From: Ephydatia muelleri
Taxonomy: Eukaryota; Porifera; Demospongiae; Spongillida; Spongillidae
Direction of reading: 5' to 3'
DNA: 64,000 bases
Assembly: GCA_013339895.1 (NCBI GenBank)
Contig: JABACO010000019.1
Coordinates: 6,282,768-6,346,767, forward strand
Under the pieces are notes generated by a model. It worked only from the letters and a program-made list of their open reading frames with translations, was not told the origin of the DNA and ran no database searches. How positions within the stretch are numbered: position 1 is the stretch's first letter; every line of letters starts with the position of its first letter. Below, piece after piece: positions 50,301-62,900 of the stretch. The translations under genes and the position numbers were made by a program.

Positions 50301-51548
50301 GTATATTGTCTACATAATGTATACATATTTGCATGAAATCAGGTCGATACATTTTAGGTAAGTCCACAAAAGAAGTGCACACGTGCAAGCATATCATGTA
50401 CATTTTATTTCTCATCAAATGCAGTTTCAGCCTGAGGCATTGCGATCAGTTAGTACTAGAGAAATGTGATACATTATTAGAGATGCTACCTCAGCCTATT
50501 GCAACGTCAATACTGTCAAAGTCTGTTGCTGAGAACTGCTCACCATATTGGGTCGTTTTAAGCCAAGAAGCATCTGGATGGAATAGGAGATTACAAACCA
50601 TTGTTAAGTCATTAAAAGACACTGTACAAGCAGTGAAAGGAGAGACAGAGATGAGCGAAGAGCATAAAGATGTATATAATGCTTTGGCTTCAGAACAAGT
50701 ACCAAAGTGTTGGCAGGTTGGTACACTAATGATTCATGTCAACACAGTGCTAGTATAGATAATTTCATTCATCAACATGTATTTGGCATATTTTTCTATC
50801 AGGATGACACATGTTTCTTTCAGTTTGTACCTAGGTACTGGAAACTGTCGATAAGCACATGGATTTCTGCACTGTCAGATGAATTTGGATACATCAAGAA
50901 ATGGGTTGACATGAATATTGATCCAGCAAATGAACCTCATTTGCCTAAAGAACTTTGGCTTCCTGCTATCATTCATCCCAAAGGTAACAAATCGTGGATA
51001 AGGCATACATGTGTATCACTATGGTAACATCTACAGGATTACTTTCTGCTGCAACTCAAGATTATTGTCGAAAACATTTACGTAAACTTGAGAACACAAG
51101 GCTTCATTTGCAGCTGGCAAGCAAACAGGTTGGTATAATTACCTGATGTTCAACATGGTATAACTATACATACTTGTTCTTTACTTTGCATGTGCAGGAT
51201 GCTGTGACTGTAAGTGGAATTTACCTTTCTGGGGCTCAGTGGAACCCTGAAAAAGGATTAGTTGACACTGCTTGTGGAGAAATATGTAATAAAATGCCAG
51301 GAATGGCATGGTCTTTCTCAGAGGTAGTTAAGTACATGCAATACAGCTATGTTACTGTAATGTATTTAAATTCTGTTTTCAGATAGCAGACCCTTCCAAA
51401 ACAAATCATGTCTATGCATGTCCACTATATTCTGACAATATGAAGAAAGACTTTATCACAACTGTTCACATGCCAACGCTGTCCGATCTTACTTCGGATC
51501 ACTGGACTATTCAGGGACCTGCAATGTTTCCCCACATTGAATACTAAA
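32354..51548 (+). CDS. Axonemal-type dynein heavy chain
   Basis: A 19-kb gene of some fifty short exons encoding a ciliary motor. N-terminal exons (33174-33275, 33339-33402, 33460-33700, 33852-34680) form the tail. The linker spans about 35200-37600, with KMRHW near 36200, VQDWESRLSMLMEVVE near 36771-36885, LSNEARQFQRADKAWRDL near 37030 and FPRFYFISDNELLDIM near 37340. AAA1: NEYLGCPARLVVTPL, P-loop GPSGTGKSE (about 39460-39487), Walker B CFDEFNRINVEVLS (39749-39781), VTMNPGYAGRFELPDNLK (39950-40055). AAA2: GPTGGGKST (about 40849) and TIGELYGF. AAA3: GRQGVGKTKT (about 42553). AAA4: degenerate GLAGVGRRSC (about 44293). The stalk coiled coil lies at about 45240-46780. AAA5: ENGTIIMKCDKWPLIIDPEG near 47050. 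The C-terminal domain ends in TAA at 51546-51548. The short tail fits inner-arm types (DNAH1/3/6/7/12/14 group), but orthology is not settled. The 5' end is provisional: proposed exon 1 is 32354-32416 and exon 2 is 32629-32706. Confidence 0.9.
32768..32795. repeat. (ACC)n trinucleotide repeat near the dynein 5' end
   Basis: A run of about eight ACC/CAC units with one ATC interruption. In one frame it would encode a poly-threonine tract continuous with proposed dynein exon 2. In another reading it lies in an intron beginning at GTGGAA (32707). The frame changes just after it, so I favour the intronic reading. Confidence 0.7.
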
Positions 51549-51644
51549 AGCTTTATATCAGTGTAATTGTACTGCACATATCACATATGTACATTCACAT
51601 ATATTACATGTCTTATAACCAGTGGTTTAAAATGCGAGAAGGGG
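51549..51644. other. Tail-to-tail gap between dynein and ZFYVE1
   Basis: Only 96 bp separate the two stop codons. Both transcripts must terminate within or beyond each other's 3' end, so overlapping 3' UTRs are likely. No other feature is seen. Confidence 0.7.
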
Positions 51645-54600
51645 TTATTGATCATAGATTTTAACACAAGTGTCACAAATCCGAACGGGATAGTTCCATC
51701 CTTTAGATGGAACAGGCTTCCTCTGATGAGAACATGCATCACAGACACCTTGTCCACAAAACCTACAATGATGTTTACTCTTTAGATTCAGGTCACATTT
51801 GCACACATTGCAATTAAGGATCTCTTCATCAGGCACCCAGTAAGTTGGCCGTGCTGTCTCTAAAATAATACCACATGAATAGTTCATGGCTCCTGATACT
51901 GCTTTCTGAGCTACTTCTCCTACATATCGTGCAGTAACTCCATGAGTCTGGGCTTCCTCAATCTCAACCATCTGGAGGCTTTCATTGAATTTAGTGTTGT
52001 GCTTGCTGTGACAGGGATTGCAAACTTTCACTGGCACAGTGCCCCATCCTCTCCATGGAACAGGCATCAGCTTTATCAAGCAGTTTTCACAGAATCCTTC
52101 ACCACATGCTCTGCAGTGATGTTTCGTCTGTGACGGTTTGAACTCAACTTTACACTCATTACAGACCTGCAAAACAAAACAATTTTTTAAGCCACCATTG
52201 TACTGAGCCAACTGGACATAAGAATTATTTTGTGTGGTTTGCAAGAGGGTCACACATAAAGACAATACAATGTTACGTTTTCTAATAACTGCAACTAATC
52301 TATTTGCTCAGAGCACAATACCGTAGAATACCAGATATAACGACCCCCCCCCTCCGCCCCTTACGTGAGACCCTAAAAAAAATGGCATGTTTTTGAAACG
52401 AGCGTATCTCCAAAACCCGTCACACCACCACGTACCTTTTAAGTTTTTATAAGAAAGAAGTGGTACCGCAATATGAGTTTGAAAAAGGTACGTGGTGGCG
52501 TGACGGGTTTTGGAGATACGCTCGTTTCAAAAACATGCCTTTTTTTTTAGGGTCTCACCTAAGGGGCGGAGGGGGGGGGGGGGGTCATTATATCTGGTAA
52601 TAATATTTGAAAAGAGCATACACAAACAATATCTCAGGAGTGCTCACAACTTTCTTATCTTACCAGGATTTTATAGTTTGGTATCCAGTAGTCAGGTGCA
52701 ATTTGATCTGACACCCAGCTTGAAATCATCTTAGTAGGTTTAGAACCAACATTGGTTATAGCCTCTGCCACACCAGACACTCCATCTAGCAACTTCCTGA
52801 CAGTAACCGCAGTGTTTGATGATAAAGAGGTATCTGTTAGAAGATCCTGCAATGTAGCACACAATATAACAATATAAATCATACAGCAGAGGTTGCACCT
52901 CTCATATAAAATCTACAGCACAGAAAAAAATAAAGTATGATGCAGAAATTCTGTAATACAACTCTGTGCATATATGTACCTCAGGCCACACATGTTTGTT
53001 CTCTCTCTTAACAGAATCAATTTCTGGACTCTGATTTCCATACCAGTGCTGTCTACTGCGATAGATCACACCACAGACTGTGCATTCCAAGACTGAACTG
53101 CACAAAGGAAGTTGATGCGAGTGTACACAAGTACTCCCTGATTCCAATCCGTGCAAACAAAGTAATACTTTTCTACTATTGATAGTACTCTAGGTTTATT
53201 GGATAACAAAATGGGAAATATCATTGCAGAGTCAATCAGACTGGCAATAGTGGCCTGTGAGAGGATAGGTTACTGGTGGTTGGTGCAAAAAAGAATGGCA
53301 AATGTAGCCTTCATGCCACTGTGTGGATTTTTCATTTCTTCGTTTTACTGCCTTGCATTAAAATCCACTAAGTACAATAGCTGGTACACAAAATCAGTGT
53401 AAATGTAGAGGCTATAGAATAAATATATTCAAACTGTCATAGCACACATTCTTGCAGTCAATAAAACACCATGAAGCTTACAATTCCTTATTGCACTTAC
53501 CCGGACCATGCATATTTTGCAAGTCCCATCCAACTCCCATCAGCACTGCCTGCTATCCGACAATCCACAATACTCTCTCTGCCACTGTCAAAACATGCCT
53601 AAGGAATATGAAAACTATGTGTACAAGCTCAAGTATGGCTACAGCACTATTTTAATGACATTTCACCCCCATATGATGAAATTCTAGAGATGGAGACATA
53701 CCATTGCATTGGATATTCTCACCTTGGCCACATGAGACTAGGCTGAAAGGATCACTAGAAATACAGATACTACTAGATTAATTATGCTATCGATGTTATG
53801 ACACAGATGAAGAAAGTATTCTTACCTTGCACAGATACACTTTGTTGTCATATTGATGATGATAGCGACATCTCGATGCAGTGATCTTATGTGGAACTTG
53901 ATCCATTTTATGATTCATACTAAGTTCACAGCGTGCTCTTGATACCAAAAGTGCATACCAATATCAAACAAGGTACAAATAATATTAACTAAAATATATA
54001 TTAATCTTACCCACATGCCAAACACCCCTGCTGGCAAGAGAAGTATGCTTCAGGCAATGCCCTCATCTGCACTTTTTCTAAATCTCCACTAAATTTTTGA
54101 TTGAGAACCTAGTCAAAAATAGAACAAGATGAAATAGTTCATACGATCACACAAACTGTAGGTTCATTGAACACTATAAACAATATGAAGGTACTCCAAG
54201 AAGTAACCCCAATTTTCAACCATCTAGTCAACTCTGTAAACATCAAATGATGGAGCTACAGTACATGTGAGATTGCTGCCTTCACCAAAATGAATTGATC
54301 AGGCTAGAATTGCAAACTGAAAACAATACTATGAGTTATAGATTATGTAGAACTCAATGTGCAAATAAATAAATACTGTTACCACAATCCCACTAGCTCT
54401 ACTCTATGAAATTGTTTCGCAAGAAGCAAATATTACTTCACAACACTTAGTGCATTAAAATTGTTACATTGGGCGGAGTTCTAATAATTACTGCTTAATA
54501 AGCCCAAAGCACTGTAATCTGCGGTCAAGGTTCAATGTTACAATGCAGAGATATTTTCATTTCTTTGGCAGACAATGCCTTGTTTCCAGATACTCAAACT

Positions 54601-56858
54601 GTCAACTCAATACTTTCTAACAGACATCAATACACGCGCTCTGCTTATCTACATTAGATACACTACCTGCAGCTATTCCAATATAAATAGATGCTGTGTA
54701 AGTTATAATGAATATCAATAATCATAGCTCAACATTAAACAATAACATGAAATTAGAAAGAAAGTCTTAGGACTAGTTAGTTGGTTAGTTCCTTGCTACA
54801 GTTAGGTTATTAGACCTCAGCAGTATCTTCATGGCACAGTTGCCTTCCCCAAGGGAATGAGGGGAAAACATGTTTATACAAAACAGGCAGAATATTATTG
54901 TTACTGCTATAGAAGTGATCAATCACACTGTGTTTACAACTGTATTTTGACAAAAGGAAAGGGTTAAGATAATTAGAGCTATGTCCTACAATAACACACA
55001 CAATTCTTTGCAATGAGAATTGCTCTAGCATTTTGTGTCCTCAACACGTAATTTTGAAGCCAAGTCCTTACAGACAAAGTAGTATGGTTGGACAAAACAA
55101 GATTGATGCTAGCTTATACAAAACCTGTTGATCAATTAACTGAAGGCAACAAACAAGTGTTACTTGTGTTGATTTGAAGTCACCAAAAGCACACTACCTA
55201 TTTACAATAACAGGCAGGTAGATTGTGCAATAATATAAATGAACCAATTGGCAGAAAGAGACTTACTTGCAGAGCTGTCAAAATCACTTCTGGTTGCCTT
55301 GGTGACCGAATAGCATTGTTCTTCAGGAGATCTGTTACAGCTTTACAAAAATAACTGAAATCCGTTGGAGGTGTTTGAGTTCTAGTGCCTACATACTCAA
55401 TTGAGCAGAATGATTTTGGAATACACCCTAGCTCAGAAAATCTTATACGCAATAGCTCATCAGCACCAATGGGCTGTACGTCACCAGGCATCCTTGGAGT
55501 TGGCTGTAGAGAAGAGCCTTCATCACACATGGTTTGAACTTCACTAGAAGATGACATGTTTGATAGTATTTGCTTTTCTCTGGACTTTAATGCATCATTT
55601 CCTAGCAAGTGAGCATACTGTGTTTCATGGAAAATGACCACAGAAGGACCCAAGGTTGACAGTGGTATGTCCAGCTTGTACTTCGCTGATGCTGCCTGTA
55701 GTTCAGGCATGAAAAATTTCCAGTACGCATCTGAGGCATCACCCAGAAAAGTAAAAAGATCATTGTGCAGTCTTTCAGCTCGAGTTCTATATATTACCAC
55801 ATCTGAAATAGCCAGTATCTTTAGAAGCAATCTGATCCTACGTGCTTCGTTTTCGCAAACTCCCAGAAGTCCTTCTGTGTCAACAAAAATGGCTTGATGT
55901 CGCACTGAGTATGCCACCCAAATGCCAATGGTACAAGAGCTTTGTGCCGATGATGTCATAAATACTTCTTCTTGAAAGAATGCATGATTTAGAGTATGAG
56001 ACTTGCCATCGCCAGTGTTACCAAAAATAGAGACAACTTTTATCTTTGCTGTCTTGTCACAACGAAGTTTCACAATGAATTCATCTGTATCACTGACCTA
56101 AATTAAAGCACATGCTATCAATATTGCATAATGTTGCCACCCACTTTCTTCCCCTAGGCGATATTAAACAGATTTCAGATATACAGAAACCATATTGCAG
56201 CATTGTTTCCATAATTTATATAAAAACTCTAAAACCTCGTGTAAATTGTATCTATATAATGATGGCTTCTGATGAGGCAAGTGACAACATAAGACTACTT
56301 TGACATGGACAAAATATAACAAACGGTGAAACCTCATACAAGTATCGATATATTAAGTACTGCGTTTTTAATGAGAGAGAGATGTTTGTGCGAAGTACGG
56401 TTTAATATTATATGTACTCGACTTCAGCTGATGTAATACACGTCGCGTAGTCTCACCATTAGCTCCTCTCTATCGTTTATCAGCAAAAAACAAAGTGACG
56501 AATCCTTTTTGGAGTCCTTCGCAGATTGAATCACGGATACACGATGGTGATCTTTACGCTTTCCTTTGGCATGCCATTGTTCATCACATTCATAACAGAA
56601 ATCCATCATACATTGCTCACACTGAATTGCAACGGTATTTCTTGCACAACACAGCACAGTACATTTCTTCGCTATACGATCGAGTTTTTCCCTGTTATGA
56701 GCTTTCAAACCTTGAGTAGAATGTACAAAAAAATCACAAGCCGTGCAAAGAAATGTTCCACACGCTTCGCAGAACACGTTCGCGGTATTGCCCTGGCACT
56801 TTAAGCCTTCTTCGCATCGCAAATCTCTTTGAAACTTTGTTTCATTAGACACAGACAT
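51645..56858 (-). CDS. ZFYVE1: Zinc finger FYVE domain-containing protein 1 (DFCP1)
   Basis: Exon order, right to left: 56858-56454 encodes Cys/His-rich B-box-like zinc modules (CEACGTFLCTACDFFVHS; CEQCMMDFCYECDEQWH). Exon 56099-55266 encodes the P-loop ATPase/GTPase-like domain with GNTGDGKSHTLNHAFF, DTEGLLG and TLGPSVVIFHETQ. Exons about 54116-54013 (FSCQQGCLACG), 53940-53827 (SRCRYHHQYDNKVYLCK), 53602-53500 (GSWMGLAKYAW), 53110-52980 (CTVCGVIYRSRQHWYGNQ) and 52848-52666 (SDQIAPDYWIPNYKIL) follow. The last exon (52168-51645) encodes two FYVE fingers, CKVEFKPSQTKHHCRACGEG and CKCDLNLKSKHHCRFCGQG. In vertebrates DFCP1 binds PI3P on ER omegasomes and Golgi and takes part in autophagy and lipid-droplet biology. 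Domain order and spacing match the vertebrate protein. An upstream in-frame ATG at 56909 would add 17 residues; 56858 gives a start closer to the zinc module. Confidence 0.93.
52331..52597. mobile_element. 267-bp miniature inverted-repeat element with poly-C/poly-G shoulders
   Basis: Termini CCAGATATAA and TTATATCTGG are perfect inverted repeats flanked by TA on both sides (52329-52330, 52598-52599). Just inside are a C9 tract (left) and a G14 tract (right), then matching arms (AAACGAGCGTATCTCCAAAA and its complement; CCACCACGTACCTTTT and its complement) around a short loop near 52462. It lies in the ZFYVE1 intron before the last exon. No coding capacity. Confidence 0.85.
54117..55265 (-). 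other. Long intron of ZFYVE1
   Basis: A 1.15-kb AT-rich interval between the ATPase-domain exon and the zinc-rich middle exons. It is bounded by a GTAAGT-type donor and an AG acceptor on the minus strand. No exon, repeat or RNA gene is seen in it. Confidence 0.6.
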
Positions 56859-56947
56859 ATACGACCGTGGTATACAAACTTGAATTAAATTGTCACATGA
56901 CGTATACAAGGGGTTAATTTCTCATAACGAACACGAAGAGACTACTA
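56859..56947. promoter_or_regulatory. Short bidirectional promoter between ZFYVE1 and RTF1
   Basis: Only 89 bp separate the proposed ZFYVE1 start (minus) and the RTF1 start (plus); 38 bp if ZFYVE1 uses its upstream ATG. The gap contains ATGACGTA (about 56897-56904), a half-CRE-like sequence. Both core promoters and 5' UTRs must overlap here or extend into each other's first exon. Confidence 0.65.
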
Positions 56948-59900
56948 ATGGCTAAAAAGCGACCCGTGATCAACTCAGACAGTGATGTTTCTGGTGGTAG
57001 CGACCTAGATGAGGTACCGTTAATTTACTGGTGATTATGGAGAGCCTATAAATGCAACTTTGTAAGTAGCCTTGCTTCCGTACACAACCCTGCATTGATA
57101 GCGATAGTCGTTCTCTGGGACGTTAGACACTTGATTAGGTCAGCATTCGTATTGCTCTGTAGGAGCTTTTGTCATTGGCATCCGCAGCCAAAAGAGCAAA
57201 GCCACCTGTGACAGCTGCAAGCCTTAGCGAGTCCGATTCAAGCTCTGACACGGGAAGTGATGATGAGGTTAGGCCTGCAGAGCATGTTTGGAACCCATTA
57301 ATAATCGTGCGGGGTTTTAAAAATAATTATGTGTAGTGGGCTTTAGACGGCGATGAAACTGGAAAAAAGAAAGGGAAATCGCAGAAGCCTAAAGCTACAA
57401 GCTCGAAAGAACCGAAGAAAAAGGCTTCCAGTGAAGTGGAAGCAAGTGGAGAAGAGGTTAAGCAGGTAGTAATCAATCGTGCATGTCTATGTTGCATAGG
57501 ACTTCAGTAGTTTGCATTACGTTACCATTACGAATGTACAGGCTGTCACACAGAAAACTTCTGACAGTGATGTTAGTTCCTACGGTGGGGAGAGCTCGTC
57601 AGATGAATCTTTAAAGTTCGATGATGGGCTGGATGAAAATTTGATTGGGGATGAAGAAGATAGGAAACGCCTTGATCAGATGACAGAAGCAGAAAGAGAG
57701 CAGGAGATGTACAACAGGTACGCCTATGAAACACTGTTTACCTCATAGGGTGAGCCGTGAGATTGTAGCATTACAGATCTGCATAATGGAGAATGCAGAT
57801 ATTTATCTGGTGCCCACCTGTCTTTGATAAGTCCTTCAGTCAGTCCTAATGTCAATGCTATTTCATACATTTATGTATGATGAAGGATATTATGCATATT
57901 AAGAAGTAAAAATAATTTAATTACTATGCATAGGTTAATGGTAATGAATTTTTTATGAGATTTGAAGGTAGCAAAAATAATAACCTCCATTCTCACCATT
58001 TTTTATATGGGTAGCTGCTGACACCCCTACAGCACTTGCCTGACAGCTTTATGGAGAAACGAACCATTAATCTGTAATACCAGCTCAAAGACTACAGTAT
58101 TAGCTGTTGTGCATAGTTTGTTTACACCAGGTGTTAATTGATGTCATAATGACAAGACCTAACATTTTGTGTAAGCAATGGGAAAAGGGGTTCCCGTCCA
58201 AGCTGTGCACTTAATCAATGCATCCCTATTGTTCGATACATGCCTATAGCTTATACCACCACGCGCGTCCATATGCACTGAAAGGTCAGAAGGGAATTTC
58301 TGACCTTTCAGTGCATTAGGCATGCTGTGGTAAGCTATAGGCATGCACAATAGTGATGCAATGATTAAGTGCGCAGCTTGGATGGCAGCCCCTTGGCTCT
58401 GGTAGCAGTGAACAGACCTGACTTCAGATAGACCAACCAAGAGGCAAAGATTGAAAATGCAAGGATATTAGCACACTTAAGAAAGAAGTGAGAGCTTTTT
58501 GCTAAAAAGCATATTTTGCAACAACAGAACATAGGGCAGTGGTTTGTATTTATCTTGTGTTAATTTTCCATTGCTCACTTGATTTTAACCATCTATTTTA
58601 TACAAAATTGGGCTACTGAATCGCAATTGCGAAGCTTTGTGACCCTTTTGTTATATCATGAGCAATCCATTGCCTTCATCAGAACTTGGCATAACACTGG
58701 CACATATTTTAATCAATAATCATATAATTTGTTTTGGCATAGGGGTTTTATATGCACTTGTGGTTGCCATGTGGAATAATTTTAATTTCATTGAACTTAT
58801 GCAATTTTGTATGCATAAAATAGAATGTTTCTGTTAATAATCAGGGCAGAAACACACCACCATTTGTGACCTGGTGTGCTTGATTCCTGAATTCATATAG
58901 TGTAGAGTGTGGCTACAACTTTTCTAGCAGTGCATAAGCATTGTGAGCAGGATGATGTTGTCTTGCTTGAGTTGTTTTATTGCATCAGTGATATATGGAT
59001 GTAGTGTTAGTTTGATGCACATCAAGAGTCTGATTGATGCGACTTAGTACAATGTCCTCAGTGGTGAATTCTTTCTGACTCTAGATTTTTAATGTGTCAC
59101 TCTGCGGTTATGGGCATCAAAGACATATAGTAATGTCTGTCTTGAGCCATCAGCACAATGTGCTCTGAGGGTGGAATCCTGCCACGACTGTGCTCTCATG
59201 TTTGTCTAAATGGTGTAGTAATGTTATATGTTTGTATGGTGTAGTAATGTTGTCAAATGGTATTTACTTGTATATGTGGTGTAATGTTATATGTTGCTAT
59301 TTTATCAACAAGCATACACATATCTTTCTACATCCCCCAAATAAGAGGGAAAGTACCACTTGAAACAGAAAACTTCAATTTCTACCACTTAACCACTTTT
59401 TTTTATTTATGTAGGTATCTGAAGCGTGATGCTTTAAAGGCTAGGTTTGAGGTTAAACAAAGACTTAGACGACTAAAAAGGGAAAAAGATAAACAGGAAA
59501 TGCAAAAGAAAGAAGATGAGGACCTTAGGCAGAAAGGACGACGTAAAGTAAATGAAGACAAAACCAAAAGTCGAGCAATGGATGAACTAAAGGCCAAACG
59601 TACTGCAGGTTAGCTTCTGCAGCACCTTCTATGGAGATGTCCTTAGCATTTTTTTACTGCATAGCAATCTACTTCATTGATATACCAAATAATGCATGCT
59701 TCATTTTGAACAAAGCATTTTGTATGTGTTGCCCTTATTGTGTGTTATTAATACTATGGTTATTAAAGATAAACAAAAAAAGGCCGAGGCAGAACAAAAG
59801 CAGCAGCAAAAGGAACCATTAAAGGCATCAGATATTTACTCTGATTCTGATGAGGAATCCTCAAGTGCTGAAGAAACTCCACCTTCAAACAATGTTGCCT

Positions 59901-62900
59901 CAGAAGATGAAGCTGGTGAAAAGACAATCCAAGATTTGATCATTGCTGCTCCCAAACACATCACAACGCTGGATGAGATAAATAAGATCAAATTATCCCG
60001 CTTTCGCTTGGAAAAGTGAGTGATTTGTTGGAATCAGTATTGTGTACACTATGCTTTCATAATCTGTACAGATGGGTCCACATGCCTTACTTTGAGGAAG
60101 CTGTAAAGGGTTGCTTTGTTAGGGTTGGAATTGGTGCCCATGAAGGGAAAATGGTGTATCGGGTAAGCACTTCATTTCTGCAAAGTATTTTCAGTTAAGG
60201 TGTACAACTATACTGTGTATGATCATGTTTGAATTAGGTTGCTAAATACTCTCTAATTGTTTTCATGATTAGATATGTGAAATTACTGGAGTTCAGGAGA
60301 CTCCAAAGGTATACTCGCTGGGATCAACGAAAACAAATAAAGGGCTGAAGCTAAGGTAAAGTACATGTATAAATGGAGGCTGGCACCAAACCTTGCTGTC
60401 AACAGACATGGAGTTCAGGAAAGAACATTTAGAATGGAATATGTTTCTAACAGCTCTTTCACAGAATCAGAGTTTCAAAAGTGGAAAACAGAGGTTTGTA
60501 TACCAAAATCACATCATAAATTAGGTTGCACTGTGTGTTGAAATTTTAGCTGGAGAAGAGAGGATCCAATCTTCCAACTGTTGCCAGTATTCAGAAGAAA
60601 ACAAAAGAACTAGATCAATATAAAAACAAAGCATTGGAAGAAGAAGATATTGACAAGGTAATGGCTGTGTGACTTCTAGAGTTCAATGTCTTTGTGCACT
60701 AATGTCTCTGTATGTAAATACATGATAGAATAGAGCTGCTATTGAGGTTGAATATTCTTGTAGAGAAAAACATACTCTCCCAAACACCAATTAAAAAGTT
60801 TTGCCGAGAAAAAAAAGTTGAATTCGATTCGCATAAGAAAAATTATGCTTCTGTAAAAGGCTACTTCCTCGTACAATTTTAAGCTATCTGGAATGTACCG
60901 TAGATCTGCCACATGCATACAAATCATTTCTGGCTATATGAGGGTAGAAACTTGAACCACATTTTGGTACAGAAAAGCAGCTCTCGAACGTTAAAAGTAA
61001 CTAAAAACATTCTATATAGGATTTGTAGGAAAAGTTCTGAGCGAGTTATGCATTGTTGAAGGAGGAGAAATTCAGGACTGGGAATGAGGACAGGCAGGAC
61101 TCCTTTCGGGTCATTCCATATCAAATCAGCTGATATATGCACCTCATGTTTCCAAATTTTGTTCAACTTTTTAATATACATATTGGTCTTCCTATGAGTT
61201 CACATTTCCCAATTTTATATGCTAATAACCTTAATATTTGTAGGATAACGCAACCTTGAATAGTTAATTAGTTTGCTGATAAGCTCAACTTTGCAATGCA
61301 ATAACTTGATCCGCACTATAGTAGTTACATGTTGGTTATCAAATCGGAGATCATGATACCTACATTTTGGTGAGAAATGAAAGGGTTGAACAGATAATGG
61401 TTGATACCTACATTTTGGTGAGAAATGAAAGGGTTAAACAGATAATTGTTCCATAGCACTGATTACATAACTACGGTATGAAGAAGGTTGATAATCATCA
61501 AACACAGCTACTTTCTACAAAATGTTGATCTGCTTTCAATTATCCAAACTAATTTTGTTAAATTGATTATGATAACTTTGGTTATATTGTTGCATAACCC
61601 ACTTAGCAAGCCCTCTCTGTTATATCAACCCAAAATGGCTGCCAAGAATTCACAGAGAGCAGGGGTTATTGATAATCAACATTTTAGAATGGTGTAACTT
61701 AGGTTTCCACTTAATGTGGTTTTAAATTTATTTGATGATTATCAACCTTCACACAGTAATATGTAATCAGTGCTATGGAACATTGTCTGTTTAACCCTTT
61801 CATTTCCAACCAAAATGCTAATTATACACATCGATTCTATGTATCATGACATCTACTATGATACCAACATGTACAACATGTAACTACTCATAGTGTGGAT
61901 CAAGCAAAGTTGAGCTTCTCAGCAAACTAATTAACTATTCAAGGTTGCGTTATCCTACAACCATTAAGGTTATTAGCATACAAAATTGGGAAATGTGAAC
62001 TCATATGAAGACCAATATGTATATTAAAAAGTTGAACAATATTTGGAAACATGAGGTGCATATATCAGCGGACTTGATATGGAATGATCCTTTCCTTTTC
62101 TACAACCTTGCAGTTTTGCGGCATCAAACAACCACAAAACTGCTCATTTATTATTATTATCTTGTTTCATTACGACAACAAGTTCCGAATTCTCATTAGA
62201 AGCGAGTCGAGTTTTTTAAAGTGAGATTCATAATAGGGGTCAAATCCTATGGTAGTTGCTAACACAACTACAGGTAACATGGCTACACACCTTTATTAGA
62301 AACAGTGTGTAAAGTATCAAAGGTAACCTTTCAGTTGGAGTCAAGTTGTGTGTTAAATCAAGCTATGAACATTGTTATATACTGTAACATACATGTACAT
62401 ACATATGAGTCTTACTACTTCGTGACCAGATACTGATGGAGAAGGCAAAATTCAGAAGAGGTCCAAAAAACTACGCTATGTCAAAGAGTAAACTGATGAG
62501 AGAAAAGGTACTTTTTGAAACTAATATGTATTGATCTGACCCACAATGTTTGCATGCACTTGTGCTTTAGAGGTACATGCTGTGTTGAATATGCTTTCTG
62601 CCTAATTGTGTATGGGATCTGGCAGGTGTTACTATGCTGTAGTAATATTGCCATCACATTTGCCAGGCATTATTGAATTTTCAGAGATTAGTATTTTTTG
62701 TTCAAACTCTGTGTGTAAAATGATTTGTTCAAGTGAGAGTGTGGGCTGACATTGATTTTGGGCTGTTTAAGTTCAAATCTGTGGCACTTCCTGGCATGTA
62801 TAGGAAGTTGCGGAACAGGAAGGTGATATGGACAAAGTAAGCTCCATTGTGAAGCAGCTTGAGGAGCTGGAGGAGAGGGCTGAGGAGCTAGATAAACAAA

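Noticed and set aside
53199..53402. A plus-strand open frame with hydrophobic stretches, like a small membrane protein
   Set aside because: It lies in a ZFYVE1 intron on the opposite strand, lacks splice or promoter support and resembles no family I know.
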